Part shown: positions 1 through 8,440 of the stretch, one piece after another
How the letters are laid out: each line of letters opens with the position of its first letter
How positions within the stretch are numbered: position 1 is the stretch's first letter
NCBI RefSeq assembly: GCF_005884405.1
Contig: NZ_VCAO01000002.1
Location: 415,260 to 479,259 of the forward strand
From: Qipengyuania marisflavi
GTDB lineage: Bacteria > Pseudomonadota > Alphaproteobacteria > Sphingomonadales > Sphingomonadaceae
Reading direction: 5' to 3'
Length of the DNA: 64,000 nt
Notes under the pieces: generated by a model
Told to the model about the DNA's origin: nothing
Databases searched by the model: none
Seen by the model: only the letters and a program-made list of their open reading frames with translations
Program-made: the position numbers and the translations under genes

Positions 1-831
1 CTGCGCGACCTTATCCGTTTTTACACACGCGAAGCCGGGGTGCGGACACTGGAACGCGAAATCGCGCGGCTGGCCCGCAAGAGCCTGCGCAAGATCCTCG
101 AAAAAGAGGTTGAGAGCGTGCGGATCACGCCGGAAAACCTCAATGAATTCGCAGGTGTTCGCAAGTTCAAGCACGGGGAGGGCGAGGAAGAGGCGCAGGT
201 TGGCGCAGTTACCGGGCTTGCCTGGACCGAAGTTGGCGGCGAACTGCTGACCATCGAAAGCGTGACCACGCCCGGCAAGGGTGAGGTCAAGACGACCGGC
301 AAGCTGGGTCAGGTGATGAATGAAAGCGTCGCCGCCGCCTTCAGCTTCGTCAAAGCGCGCGCCCCGGCATACGGCATCAATCCCGGTATTTTCCAGCGCA
401 AGAATATCCATATCCATCTGCCAGAAGGCGCAGTGCCCAAGGATGGTCCCAGCGCGGGCGTGGGCATGGTAACGTCCATCGTCTCCACCCTTACCGGCAT
501 TCCGGTTCGCCCGGATGTCGCGATGACTGGCGAAGTCACGTTGCGCGGACGCGTGCTGGCGATTGGCGGGCTCAAGGAAAAGCTGCTGGCGGCACTACGC
601 GGCGGGATCGCCAAGGTGCTCATCCCGATCGACAATGTGAAAGATCTGGTCGAAATTCCCGCCAAGGTGAAAGACGGGCTGGAAATCGTACCCGTGGCGC
701 ACGTCGACGAGGTTCTGGAGCACGCGCTCACTGCGGTCCCGGAAGCGATCGAATGGACCGAGGCGGACGATCTGGCGAGCCAGCCCTTGCATGGCGGACT
801 GCACGCCGCGCCGCCGCCGACCGCGCACTGA
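1..831 (+). CDS. lon: ATP-dependent Lon protease, C-terminal part (5' truncated by window)
   Basis: The reading frame is open from base 1, so the gene begins before the window. What remains is the end of the AAA+ alpha-helical lid and the whole Lon proteolytic domain. The Ser-Lys catalytic dyad is visible: Ser in PKDGPSAG (codon at 451) and Lys in GGLKEK (codon at 574). Lon is a cytoplasmic hexameric ATP-driven protease that degrades misfolded and regulatory proteins; in Caulobacter it degrades CcrM, DnaA and SciP. The tail after the domain is proline- and alanine-rich and ends in PPPTAH. It lies upstream of hupB, the usual alphaproteobacterial order. Confidence 0.97.
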   Translation: MRDLIRFYTREAGVRTLEREIARLARKSLRKILEKEVESVRITPENLNEFAGVRKFKHGEGEEEAQVGAVTGLAWTEVGGELLTIESVTTPGKGEVKTTGKLGQVMNESVAAAFSFVKARAPAYGINPGIFQRKNIHIHLPEGAVPKDGPSAGVGMVTSIVSTLTGIPVRPDVAMTGEVTLRGRVLAIGGLKEKLLAALRGGIAKVLIPIDNVKDLVEIPAKVKDGLEIVPVAHVDEVLEHALTAVPEAIEWTEADDLASQPLHGGLHAAPPPTAH

Positions 832-896
832 ATCAGCGAAAATCGTCCGATTGCCTGACATTAGGGATTGGTTTGTAGTGAGTTTTCGACAGTGCA

Positions 897-957
897 CTGG
901 CACCCTGCTGGCACCCTGCTGGCACCCTGCTGGCACCCTGCTGGCACCCTGCTGGCA
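897..957. repeat. Tandem repeat, five 11-bp units
   Basis: Five exact head-to-tail copies of CACCCTGCTGG occupy 901-955, with a partial unit on each side. They lie in the 293-bp gap between lon and hupB. The period is 11 bp, close to one helical turn, so any protein binding each unit would be on one face of the DNA. There are no unique spacers, so it is not CRISPR. It is unlikely to be coding. Confidence 0.95.
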
Positions 958-1124
958 CGTGATGAATCCACGATTCACGATGATTTATGCGTCCAACCAA
1001 CAAAAAAGCGCGATTTACTGCCGATTTTGGCTTTGACAGGAGCGCCAAAAGGCTCTCAATTCGCTCCATTCCGCAGAGCGATTCATTCTGCCATGGAAAT
1101 TCAAAGACGAGGGGGGTTCAAAAT

Positions 1125-1397
1125 ATGAACAAGAACGATCTGATCAGTGCAGTTGCCGAAGCCAGTGGACTGTCGAAAAGTGATGCATCCGGCGCCGTAG
1201 AAGGCGTGTTTGATACAATCACCAAATCGCTGTCCAAGGGTGACGACGTGCGCCTGGTCGGGTTCGGGACATTTTCGGTCGCCAAGCGCAAGGCTTCGAC
1301 CGGACGTAACCCGCGCACCGGCGAGCCAATGACGATCAAGGCATCGAACCAGCCCAAGTTCAAGGCTGGCAAGGGCCTGAAGGACGCGGTCAACTAA
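1125..1397 (+). CDS. hupB: DNA-binding protein HU
   Basis: A 90-residue nucleoid-associated protein of the HU/IHF family, full family length. It starts MNKNDLISAVAE and carries the DNA-binding arm signature GFGTFSVAKRKASTGRNPRT. The ATG at 1125 is preferred over in-frame upstream codons because it gives the canonical HU N terminus and has a strong AGGGGGG ribosome-binding site just upstream. HU dimers bend and compact DNA non-specifically. A stem-loop follows the stop codon. Confidence 0.97.
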   Translation: MNKNDLISAVAEASGLSKSDASGAVEGVFDTITKSLSKGDDVRLVGFGTFSVAKRKASTGRNPRTGEPMTIKASNQPKFKAGKGLKDAVN

Positions 1398-1421
1398 TTC
1401 CGCCACTTCCGACTGAGCATG

Positions 1422-1459
1422 AACGCCGCGCCTGCCATTCGGTAAGCGCGGCGTTGCTT
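1422..1459. terminator. Stem-loop between convergent hupB and rlmB
   Basis: A perfect 10-bp inverted repeat (AACGCCGCGC at 1422-1431, GCGCGGCGTT at 1446-1455) with a 14-nt loop, followed by GCTTT. The T tract is short, so termination may be weak, but the position between two convergent genes fits a shared terminator. Confidence 0.6.
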
Positions 1460-1472
1460 TGTCTGGAGCAGA

Positions 1473-2276
1473 CTATCCCGAGGTGTTGCGCGTCGCGGCG
1501 GCATAAAGCGCAACCGCAGCGGCGTTTGAGACATTCAGGCTCTCGATCGCATCGCTGATCGGCAGTTTGGCCAGCGCATCGCAGTGGCCTTCGATATTGT
1601 GCCGCATGCCTTCGCCCTCAGCCCCGAACACCAGCGCCACCGGGCCAATTGGCAGCGCGTCGGCCAGCGTCAGGTCGCAGGCGCCGGTCATGCCAATGCG
1701 CCAGTAGCCAGCCTCGGCAATCTGTTCGAGCGCGCGGGCCAGATTGACCACGCGCACCCACGGCACAGTTTCCAGCGCGCCGGACGCCGATTTGCCGACC
1801 ACGCCGCCTTCTGGCGGTGCATGGCGGTCCTGGGTGACGATTGCCGCCGCGCCAAACGCCGCAGCCGAGCGCAGGATCGCGCCGACATTGTGCGGATCGG
1901 TCACCTGATCGAGCACCACGATGGGACGGTCCGCCTCGCCCACCAGCACTTCATCAAGGTGAATGTCCTCAAGCGGCGCACATTCCAGCACCAGACCCTG
2001 ATGCGGCGCATCACGCGAAACCAGCCGCGCCAGATCAGCAGCTTCGGCATATTCCAGCGGGAAATCGGCTGGCAGTTCGCCATCAAGCGATTCAATGCCC
2101 TCCTTCGTCGCCCACAATTTGCGGTGGACACGTTCGGAGTTGTTCAGCGCCGCCTCGACCGCATGGCGGCCCCACAGGCGTACCTGACCAGTTCCTGCAC
2201 GCCCGCTCCCGCGCCCGCCCTTCATCCGTCCTGCGCGCCCGCGTAGCGCCTTCTTGCGATCTGGCTTGGCCATCAT
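1473..2276 (-). CDS. rlmB: 23S rRNA (guanosine-2'-O-)-methyltransferase RlmB-like, TrmH/SpoU family
   Basis: A SPOUT methyltransferase that would 2'-O-methylate a guanosine of 23S rRNA with S-adenosylmethionine. All three SpoU motifs are present: NVGAILRSAAAFGA, LVFGAEGEGM and ISDAIESLNVSNAAAVALY, which together form the trefoil-knot cofactor site. An N-terminal basic tail and a substrate-binding domain (starting near VRLWGRHAVEAALNN) precede it. The frame is open to 2360, but MMAKPDRKK at 2276, with a GGAAC upstream, is the more natural start. RlmB and TrmH paralogs are hard to separate by eye. Confidence 0.85.
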   Translation of the reverse strand: MMAKPDRKKALRGRAGRMKGGRGSGRAGTGQVRLWGRHAVEAALNNSERVHRKLWATKEGIESLDGELPADFPLEYAEAADLARLVSRDAPHQGLVLECAPLEDIHLDEVLVGEADRPIVVLDQVTDPHNVGAILRSAAAFGAAAIVTQDRHAPPEGGVVGKSASGALETVPWVRVVNLARALEQIAEAGYWRIGMTGACDLTLADALPIGPVALVFGAEGEGMRHNIEGHCDALAKLPISDAIESLNVSNAAAVALYAAATRNTSG

Positions 2277-2427
2277 CTTGTTCCGTTCCATCAACTGGCC
2301 ATCAATTGGCCCGCGCCCTGTGCCAGCAGGCCCATTGACAGGCAAGCGCAGCTTCGCCAAAGGGGCGCCTCTCGGCTCGGCAGCCCAGCGCGGCTGCCAT
2401 CATTTCTCACGAGAAATAGCCCTGTGT

Positions 2428-2513
2428 GGACAGGTGGCCGAGTGGTTAAAGGCAGCAGACTGTAAATCTGCCCGCGCAAGCGTACGCTGGTTCGAATCCA
2501 GCCCTGTCCACCA
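2428..2513 (+). tRNA. tRNA-Tyr (GTA)
   Basis: A class II tRNA with a long variable arm. The acceptor stem GGACAGG/CCTGTCC is perfect, the discriminator base is A and CCA is encoded. The anticodon loop CTGTAAA gives anticodon GTA. The T-arm GGTTCGAATCC is canonical. The foreign-looking sulfatase gene lies immediately downstream. Confidence 0.97.
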
Positions 2514-2574
2514 TTGGCTTTCAAGCGTTGGCTGCGCTTAACTTGCATGGATTTGGGTGCAAGATGCGCAAGGC

Positions 2575-2613
2575 CTGAGGCACCGCCACCTTAGCTTGCG
2601 AGCTGAGGCACCG
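2575..2613. repeat. 11-bp direct repeat with hairpin, downstream of tRNA-Tyr
   Basis: CTGAGGCACCG occurs at 2575-2585 and again at 2603-2613. Between and overlapping them is a small inverted repeat (AGCTTGCGAGCT). It lies between tRNA-Tyr and the 3' end of the sulfatase gene, so it may be an insertion footprint or the sulfatase terminator. I found no matching copy on the other side of that gene. Confidence 0.5.
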
Positions 2614-2633
2614 TGCAGAATTGGCGAGACAAT

Positions 2634-5006
2634 TTAACCAATAACGAAAGGCATTGCTGCATCGTCTTGCGGCACCCAATGGATGTCTACAATTTTGTTG
2701 GGTAGATTGTAATAAATGAAGTCGCTTTGGCTCAAATTGGCCAACGAAACGTTTTCAAGCAAAAGTTGCGTTTCTCCAAAATTCAGCACCACATCATTGC
2801 CCTGTTGCTGGATTGCAGAAGATAATTCGTCGAAGTCTATGATCCGTAAATCACGGATATCAATAAGATCTTTACCATGCTCAAAGTCTTCTATTATATT
2901 ATTTGATCGAGTGTTGGTTATATAAAAATAATCACGTCCCGGGCCACCGCTTGCGGTGTTCGTTCCGGAACCGAAGACGATAGTATCGTCACCATCTCCG
3001 CCTCTATAAGTATCGTTGTTAAAGTCTCCCCACATGACGTCGTCACCTTCACCCCCGATGAGTACGTCGTTTCCGTCTGAGCCGAATATAATATCGTTTC
3101 CGGCGCCGCCCTCAATAGTATCGTTCCCGGAAAAGCCCCACAAACGGTCATCGCCCTGGTTCCCAAAAAGTAGGTCATGGCCCAAATTACCCTGAATGCG
3201 GTCGCTGCCAGTGCCTCCGCTCAAATAGTCGTCGCCATTCCCGCCAAAGATGCGATCGTCGCCCTCCTCTCCCCACACTTCGTCATCTCCGAAACCGGCA
3301 GTCAGCCAGTCATTTCCCAGTCCGCCATAAACGACGTCGTCGTCATGGCCCGCATCAACAAAGTCATTGCCACGTCCTGCATGAATTATATCGCGCCCTG
3401 TTTCCCCATAAATAGTGTCGTCACCGCCTCTTGCAAAAATCTCTCCGTTACTTGCTGCAGCAGTGATAATATTATCAAGATCATTGGCGTATATGATGTA
3501 GTGATTTGTTCCACTTTGCAGGCGGAAATTTTCGACATTTATCGGCATGGTATTGACGCGAACACTGCTTACAATGGTATCTGTTCCGCCGTTTTCAGGT
3601 TCCAAGATATTCACTTCACCAGAAATATAGTAAATATCATCACCAGCTCGGCCACGAGCGGTGTCATTGCCATTGCCGAGTATGAATAGGTCAGCGCCAA
3701 GCCCGCCTATAAATGAATCGTCACCCAGAGTGCCAAGATGGACATCGATACCATCAATCTGAGGAGGTGTGTCACGGTGTTGCTGCAGAATTTCCTGATA
3801 GTCCGGGTCGTCGACCAAATTTCGGATCTGATGAGGATCTGAGCTAATGTCGTAAAATTCTTCACTGCCGTCAGCGTTACGAATATACCTGAAGTGGTCG
3901 GTTCGATAACTGTATGCGCCGTACATCCACGTGAAGGCGCCATTTCCTTCATACAAGCTGGGATCGCCACCGGGCAGCAATGGCGTTAAAGAATTGCCAT
4001 CTCCGCGAAATCCACCTGTTACATCGGCCAGATCCAGAACCGTGGGATAAATGTCGCTCAGGCTAACTACCGTATCAACGACAAAGCCTTCTGTTTGCCC
4101 AGCTGTACGGATCATAAGCGGTGCGCGCCCTGATTCCTCCCACAACGTAAATTTGTGCCATTCTCCACGGTCACCAAGGTGGTATCCGTGATCTGAAAAG
4201 ACGACCACGTTAGTATTGGACGCATAGCTTGACGCGCCCAAGGTTGCGATCATTTCACCAAAGAGGAAGTCTGCATAAGAAACAGAAGCCAGATATGCAT
4301 GGATCAGGTCTACCCACGCATCATTGTCAAGCACGACGTCATGAAAAGCTGAGCCGGTAAGCGCATAATGGAAATCGGCCATAGCTTCGGTATCGTCGCC
4401 GAAATAGGGCACCTCAATCTGGCTGCGATCATAAAGATCAAAAAACTCTTGCGGTACGATCCAAGGACCGTGTGGCCTGAAAATACCCGCTGCAAGTACG
4501 AACGGCCCATCATGCTCTTCCTGCAGAAAGCTGACGACGTTTGCCGTAAGTACAGTGTCACCAAGTACAGCGTCACCAGACGGTCCATAGCTGATCGACC
4601 GGATCGTCTCAGACGATCCAAGCATTCCTGTTCTGAAGCCATCGGCCGACAGGTAACGGTCAACAAAACGGTCCATCTCAGGTTCGTAAAGAGTGTGAAA
4701 TACCTTTCCGCCCAAAGTGATATCATAACCTTGCGCAGCCAAACGCGCCAAAAGAATGTCGGCTTGAGGGACCTGATCGAAAACGCTCAGCGAGTTGTCG
4801 ATGATCCCGCTGTCCCAGGGATTATGACCCGAAAGGATAGCCGACCGCGAGGGGTTGCAGAGGGCAACAGGTGCAAAGGCATGCGTAAAATTTGTAGATT
4901 GGCCAGCAAACGCATCAATATTCGGAGTTTTGAGCAGCCCGGCAAACTCTGGCCAAGCATAAATCGAAAAAAGATCGTCAAATGAAATAATAATTATATT
5001 CGACAC
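2634..5006 (-). CDS. Sulfatase with C-terminal RTX (haemolysin-type calcium-binding) repeats
   Basis: A 790-residue protein. Residues 1 to about 410 form an alkaline-phosphatase-fold sulfatase of the iduronate-2-sulfatase/choline-sulfatase type. It has N-terminal metal ligands in SFDD (D10-D11), the formylglycine signature C50-N-P-S-R54 and metal-binding SDHG near 271-274. From about residue 420 to 730 there are many nonapeptide RTX repeats (forms of GGxGxDxU such as GGLGADLF, GGNGDDYL, GGAGNDII). There is no N-terminal signal peptide, which with RTX repeats suggests type I secretion. The gene is clearly AT-richer than its neighbours and stands alone between tRNA-Tyr and psd, so horizontal gain is likely. 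Its substrate is probably an extracellular sulfated glycan, but that is inferred. No T1SS genes or formylglycine-generating enzyme are in the window. Confidence 0.9.
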   Translation of the reverse strand: MSNIIIISFDDLFSIYAWPEFAGLLKTPNIDAFAGQSTNFTHAFAPVALCNPSRSAILSGHNPWDSGIIDNSLSVFDQVPQADILLARLAAQGYDITLGGKVFHTLYEPEMDRFVDRYLSADGFRTGMLGSSETIRSISYGPSGDAVLGDTVLTANVVSFLQEEHDGPFVLAAGIFRPHGPWIVPQEFFDLYDRSQIEVPYFGDDTEAMADFHYALTGSAFHDVVLDNDAWVDLIHAYLASVSYADFLFGEMIATLGASSYASNTNVVVFSDHGYHLGDRGEWHKFTLWEESGRAPLMIRTAGQTEGFVVDTVVSLSDIYPTVLDLADVTGGFRGDGNSLTPLLPGGDPSLYEGNGAFTWMYGAYSYRTDHFRYIRNADGSEEFYDISSDPHQIRNLVDDPDYQEILQQHRDTPPQIDGIDVHLGTLGDDSFIGGLGADLFILGNGNDTARGRAGDDIYYISGEVNILEPENGGTDTIVSSVRVNTMPINVENFRLQSGTNHYIIYANDLDNIITAAASNGEIFARGGDDTIYGETGRDIIHAGRGNDFVDAGHDDDVVYGGLGNDWLTAGFGDDEVWGEEGDDRIFGGNGDDYLSGGTGSDRIQGNLGHDLLFGNQGDDRLWGFSGNDTIEGGAGNDIIFGSDGNDVLIGGEGDDVMWGDFNNDTYRGGDGDDTIVFGSGTNTASGGPGRDYFYITNTRSNNIIEDFEHGKDLIDIRDLRIIDFDELSSAIQQQGNDVVLNFGETQLLLENVSLANLSQSDFIYYNLPNKIVDIHWVPQDDAAMPFVIG

Positions 5007-5416
5007 GCAGCACCCCGCAGATGTAGAAATGGCGCACTTATATTGGCAATGCGACCCGGTACTCCCATATTGTAGTGTTACCGGGTGTCAATTCAATAAA
5101 ATGATTTGCCGGCGTTGTGAGAGGGCGTGTGGGTTTTTTACCATAGTTGTTCTGCAGGAGCATGCGGAAGGTAGCTTTGAGGCGATTTAATATCCGTCTG
5201 TATCTAGGACTAGCATAAGTTGCCCTAGAGGAATCTTAGAATCGGATTCTCTTAACCAAGCCATCAGGCGGCTGCAGGCAGCTCAGTGCAAATCACCGCT
5301 TACATGAAGCAGGAAGGCTGATCGTTGCGTGCCCATCGAGGCCCAAACCGCGAAGCCTGCGGGGGAATGCGCGGGTGGACCTTGTGGCGGCTGGCGGCTG
5401 CGCGTAAGTCCGGCCG
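5007..5416. other. 410-bp intergenic region between sulfatase and psd
   Basis: No convincing gene on either strand. It is AT-rich near the sulfatase start and becomes GC-rich toward psd, so the border of the acquired segment is probably here. Three GANTC sites (CcrM methylation motifs) are packed at 5231-5235, 5239-5243 and 5245-5249; the last two form a near-palindrome. A CTAGG/CCTAG inverted repeat precedes them. It presumably holds divergent promoters for the sulfatase and psd. Confidence 0.6.
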
Positions 5417-6169
5417 ATGGCAGGTGATCTTCTCGATAATAAGGGCCGCGGCGACGCTAGTTGGTCGTGGCCTGCAATTCACCCGGAAGGGCGCAAATTC
5501 GGGGTGTTGGCTGTTGGTATCAGCCTGTTCTTCCTGTTGCTGCTCGACTGGGAGATCATTGGCTGGCCGCTATTGCTGCTCTCCGCAGGCGTCTTCGCAT
5601 TCTTCCGCGACCCCGAGCGGGTCGTGCCGCAAGACGAGCACGCGATTGTTTCACCCGCCGATGGCCTGATCTCGCTGATCGCGGAAGTGGACCCTCCGCA
5701 GGAGCTGATGATCGACGATGGGACCGGCAATGCCGGGATGCCTGTAGGCAAGGTCACACGCGTATCAATTTTCATGTCGGTGTTCGATGTGCACATCAAT
5801 CGCTCGCCCATCGCCGGGACGATCCAGCGGATCGTCTATATTCCCGGCTCGTTCATGGATGCCGGGCTCGACAAGGCCAGCGAAGAGAACGAGCGGCAGC
5901 ATATCCTGATTGAACGGATGGACGGTACGCAAGTTGGTTTCACGCAGATTGCCGGGCTGATCGCGCGGCGGATTGTGCCGTTTGTGAAGCCCGGCGATAC
6001 GGTTGGGGCAGGGCAGCGGGTCGGTTTGATCCGGTTTGGCAGCCGCGTCGATGTCTACCTGCCTGCCGGAACGGGTTCCAAGGTGCTGCTCGGCCAATCG
6101 GTCATCGCGGGCGAAACCGTGTTGGCCGAAATCGGCACGCAAAAATTGATTGAGGGTGTCGCGCAATGA
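5417..6169 (+). CDS. psd: Phosphatidylserine decarboxylase proenzyme
   Basis: A 250-residue short-form enzyme that decarboxylates phosphatidylserine to phosphatidylethanolamine at the inner membrane. It contains RDPER and SPADG near the N terminus, [13 protein letters not shown] in the middle, and the self-cleavage site RFGSRVD, where the Gly208-Ser209 bond is cut to make the pyruvoyl group. Two hydrophobic stretches follow FGVLAVG. The stop overlaps the pssA start by 4 bp (ATGA), so the two enzymes acting in sequence are translationally coupled. Confidence 0.96.
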   Translation: MAGDLLDNKGRGDASWSWPAIHPEGRKFGVLAVGISLFFLLLLDWEIIGWPLLLLSAGVFAFFRDPERVVPQDEHAIVSPADGLISLIAEVDPPQELMIDDGTGNAGMPVGKVTRVSIFMSVFDVHINRSPIAGTIQRIVYIPGSFMDAGLDKASEENERQHILIERMDGTQVGFTQIAGLIARRIVPFVKPGDTVGAGQRVGLIRFGSRVDVYLPAGTGSKVLLGQSVIAGETVLAEIGTQKLIEGVAQ

Positions 6170-7008
6170 GTATTCTCCCGCCGTTACCGCCAAAGGAACC
6201 TGAAGAACGGGCCCGGCTCGGGCCCAAGGCCGCCGAGGATGAAGCGCCGGTAATGGGGCGCACCCGCGGGCTGAGCCTGCGTGCGATGCTGCCCAATGCG
6301 ATCACTGCCGCTGCGCTGTGTTCGGGACTGACGGGTATTCGCTTTGCCATATCCGACAATTGGGCCGCTGCGGTGGTTGCTGTGATCCTATCCGGGTTGC
6401 TGGATGGTATCGATGGTCGGATCGCCCGTGCTCTAAAAGCGCAATCGCGGTTTGGGGCGGAGTTGGACAGTCTGGCCGATTCGCTGAGCTTTGGCACAGC
6501 ACCCGCGCTGATCATCTATCTGTGGTCGCTGAGCGCCGATCCGCGGCTGGGCTGGTTCGCGGCGCTGGCCTTTGCAATTTGCTGCGCATTGCGGCTGGCG
6601 CGCTTCAACGCCCAGATCGACGTGGCCGAACAGCCGCACAAATCATTGGGCTTCCTGACCGGCGTTCCGGCACCGCTGGGTGCGGGTCTGGCGTTCCTGC
6701 CATTCTATCTGTGGATGGCCACCGGCCTTGACCTGTTCCGTTCGCCGCTGTTGGTCGGGGTATGGATCGCGGTGATCGCGGTGCTGATGATCTCGAACAT
6801 CGCGACAATGAGCTGGACCTCGGTTAGACCGCGCCGCAACGTCCGGTTGGAATTGCTGGCGGTTGGCGGAATGCTGTTTGCGGCATTGCTGCTGGAACCG
6901 TGGTGGACGCTCAGCGCGATCTCAATCGGCTATCTGGTGCTGATGCCCTATGCCCTGCTGAAGTATTCCCGCGTCAGGCAGCAGCGCGGCGTGCCGAGCG
7001 GCGAGTAG
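6166..7008 (+). CDS. pssA: CDP-diacylglycerol--serine O-phosphatidyltransferase
   Basis: A 280-residue multi-pass membrane enzyme of the CDP-alcohol phosphatidyltransferase family, making phosphatidylserine from CDP-diacylglycerol and L-serine. The family signature DG-x2-AR-x8-G-x3-D-x3-D is complete (DGIDGRIAR...[10 protein letters not shown]). It has about eight hydrophobic segments. It provides the substrate for the Psd encoded just upstream. Its 3' end overlaps a small convergent gene by 35 bp. Confidence 0.96.
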   Translation: MSILPPLPPKEPEERARLGPKAAEDEAPVMGRTRGLSLRAMLPNAITAAALCSGLTGIRFAISDNWAAAVVAVILSGLLDGIDGRIARALKAQSRFGAELDSLADSLSFGTAPALIIYLWSLSADPRLGWFAALAFAICCALRLARFNAQIDVAEQPHKSLGFLTGVPAPLGAGLAFLPFYLWMATGLDLFRSPLLVGVWIAVIAVLMISNIATMSWTSVRPRRNVRLELLAVGGMLFAALLLEPWWTLSAISIGYLVLMPYALLKYSRVRQQRGVPSGE

Positions 7009-7222
7009 CCAGACCAGCACGCAGCGAACGGCCAGCCATCCTGGCACTGCAATGGGGTGTCGCAGGGCGCATCTTGCGTTCGCCACCACGCGGCTGACCC
7101 GCCGCAAGCTCAGCCCGCAGCTGGCCGAAAGCGGACCACCAGCGCAGTCCGTTATCGGCAAGCACACTCAGCGCGGCCATGCCGGTCACGGTGAGGAGGG
7201 CGGTAATCAGCAATGCGGTCAT
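6974..7222 (-). CDS. Small membrane protein with LexA-box promoter (SOS effector candidate)
   Basis: An 82-residue reading frame not recognised as a named family. Residues 3-21 (ALLITALLTVTGMAALSVL) form a single hydrophobic helix, followed by DNGLRWWSAFGQL and an arginine-rich tail, giving a one-pass inner-membrane topology. The ATG at 7222 has an AAAGG about 11 nt upstream. About 110 bp upstream on the same strand is a LexA operator lying between TTGACG and AACATT. By analogy with small SOS-induced membrane inhibitors of division such as Caulobacter SidA, it could be an SOS effector; that is inference. It runs into the end of pssA on the opposite strand. Confidence 0.5.
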   Translation of the reverse strand: MTALLITALLTVTGMAALSVLADNGLRWWSAFGQLRAELAAGQPRGGERKMRPATPHCSARMAGRSLRAGLATRRSARRAAA

Positions 7223-7581
7223 CGGTATGGACCTTTTTCTGTTCCCGCCTGGCGATGAGTCTGTTGACAGGCTGGGGATAAATCGTGGAAACTACCTACT
7301 GCTCGCCAGTTTGTTCCGGCGATGACGCTAATGTTCCCTATTTGTTCTCGGGCGTCAAGCGCTTTCTGCGACCGATCTGTATTTTTCTGCGATGAATTGA
7401 GGCTGGATTTCTTGGTCCTGTCCGGCTAGGGGCGCGCGGTCTGCAAGGGATTCGGCCATTCCGGTTCGTATCCACCAGCGGGCAAATCCACATGGAAGGC
7501 GCTCATACCGGTGCCCGGCGCGGGATACTCCGCACCTCGGGTTCCAGCTTTCCAGAGGCATAACCGGAAAGGAATTTACTT
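7223..7581. other. 359-bp divergent intergenic region upstream of rpsB
   Basis: It holds a LexA-controlled minus-strand promoter (separate entries) and, nearer rpsB, an untranslated leader ending in an AAAGGA ribosome-binding site. No open frame here looks coding. In many bacteria the rpsB-tsf leader mediates S2 autoregulation; I cannot identify that structure here. Confidence 0.5.
7333..7347 (-). promoter_or_regulatory. LexA operator (SOS box), GTTC-N7-GTTC
   Basis: GTTCCCTATTTGTTC is an exact match to the alphaproteobacterial direct-repeat LexA box. Read on the minus strand, it falls inside the 17-nt spacer between TTGACG (7358-7353) and AACATT (7335-7330), where repressor would block RNA polymerase. 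The gene served is the small membrane-protein frame starting at 7222. A third GTTC lies at 7313. The rpsB start is 235 bp away on the other strand and is an unlikely target. Confidence 0.7.
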
Positions 7582-8334
7582 ATGGCGGCTCCTACCGTCA
7601 CGATGCAGCAGTTGATCGAGGCCGGCGCACACTTCGGCCACCAGACCCACCGCTGGAACCCCCGCATGAAGCCGTATATCTTCGGCGCTCGCAGCGGCAT
7701 CCACATTATCGACCTGTCGCAGACCGTGCCCCTGATGGCGCGCGCGCTCGACTTCGTCGCGCAGACCGCGCGTTCGGGCGGCAAAGTGCTGTTCGTCGGC
7801 ACCAAGCGTCAGGCGCAAGAACCCATCGCCGAAGCCGCACGCAAGAGCGGGCAGCACTTCGTCAACCATCGCTGGCTGGGCGGCATGCTCACCAACTGGA
7901 AGACCATTTCGGGTTCGATCAAGCGTCTCAAGGCGCTTGAGGAACAGCTGTCGGGCGAAAGCTCGGGCCTGACCAAGAAGGAACTGCTTCAGCTGACGCG
8001 TGAGCGTGACAAGCTGGAACTGTCGCTTGGCGGCATTCGCGACATGGGCGGCATTCCTGACGTCATGATCGTGATCGACGCCAACATGGAAGATCTCGCG
8101 ATCAAGGAAGCCAACGTGCTTGGTATTCCAGTGATCGGCGTGCTCGATACCAATGTCGATCCGCATGGCATCGCATTCCCGGTTCCGGGCAATGATGACG
8201 CTGCCCGTGCGATCCGCCTGTACTGCGATGCCTTTGGCGCCGCTGCCCGCTCGGGCAAGGGCGAAGCCGTTGGCGATAGCGGCCAGGACGTTGGCGCGAT
8301 GGCTGAACCGCCAACGGAAGCTGTCGAAGCCTGA
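7582..8334 (+). CDS. rpsB: 30S ribosomal protein S2
   Basis: 250 residues, family length. It contains the S2 signatures [19 protein letters not shown] and the second motif around [20 protein letters not shown]2 joins the small subunit late and is needed for S1 binding. An AAAGGA site precedes the ATG. The extension after residue 230 is alanine/proline-rich. tsf follows, the near-universal order. Confidence 0.98.
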   Translation: MAAPTVTMQQLIEAGAHFGHQTHRWNPRMKPYIFGARSGIHIIDLSQTVPLMARALDFVAQTARSGGKVLFVGTKRQAQEPIAEAARKSGQHFVNHRWLGGMLTNWKTISGSIKRLKALEEQLSGESSGLTKKELLQLTRERDKLELSLGGIRDMGGIPDVMIVIDANMEDLAIKEANVLGIPVIGVLDTNVDPHGIAFPVPGNDDAARAIRLYCDAFGAAARSGKGEAVGDSGQDVGAMAEPPTEAVEA

Positions 8335-8440
8335 GCCATTCGCAGATCGGGCGCACCGCGCGCCTGACCTGATAATTCCAGCGCCGGGCCGCTTTTGAGC
8401 AGGCCCGGCGCTGCATACCATTATACAAAGGAACCAGATC

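Noticed and set aside
901..955. Possible CRISPR array
   Set aside because: The units are contiguous 11-mers with no spacers and no cas genes nearby; it is a simple tandem repeat.
987..1124. N-terminal extension of HU
   Set aside because: HU family length and the AGGGGGG site both point to the ATG at 1125.
595..1128. Reading frames crossing the lon-hupB repeat
   Set aside because: They are repeat-driven (PAGCQQGAS), lack ribosome-binding sites and overlap the lon end; not genes.
2900..3760. Repetitive DNA that might be a CRISPR or satellite
   Set aside because: The periodicity comes from codons of RTX nonapeptide repeats in one long reading frame.
2428..5416. Sulfatase segment as an integrase-driven tRNA island
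   Set aside because: No integrase and no second copy of the tRNA-Tyr tail was found; only composition and position suggest acquisition.
7264..7269. TTGACA as -35 of an rpsB promoter
   Set aside because: No -10-like hexamer lies 16-18 bp downstream.
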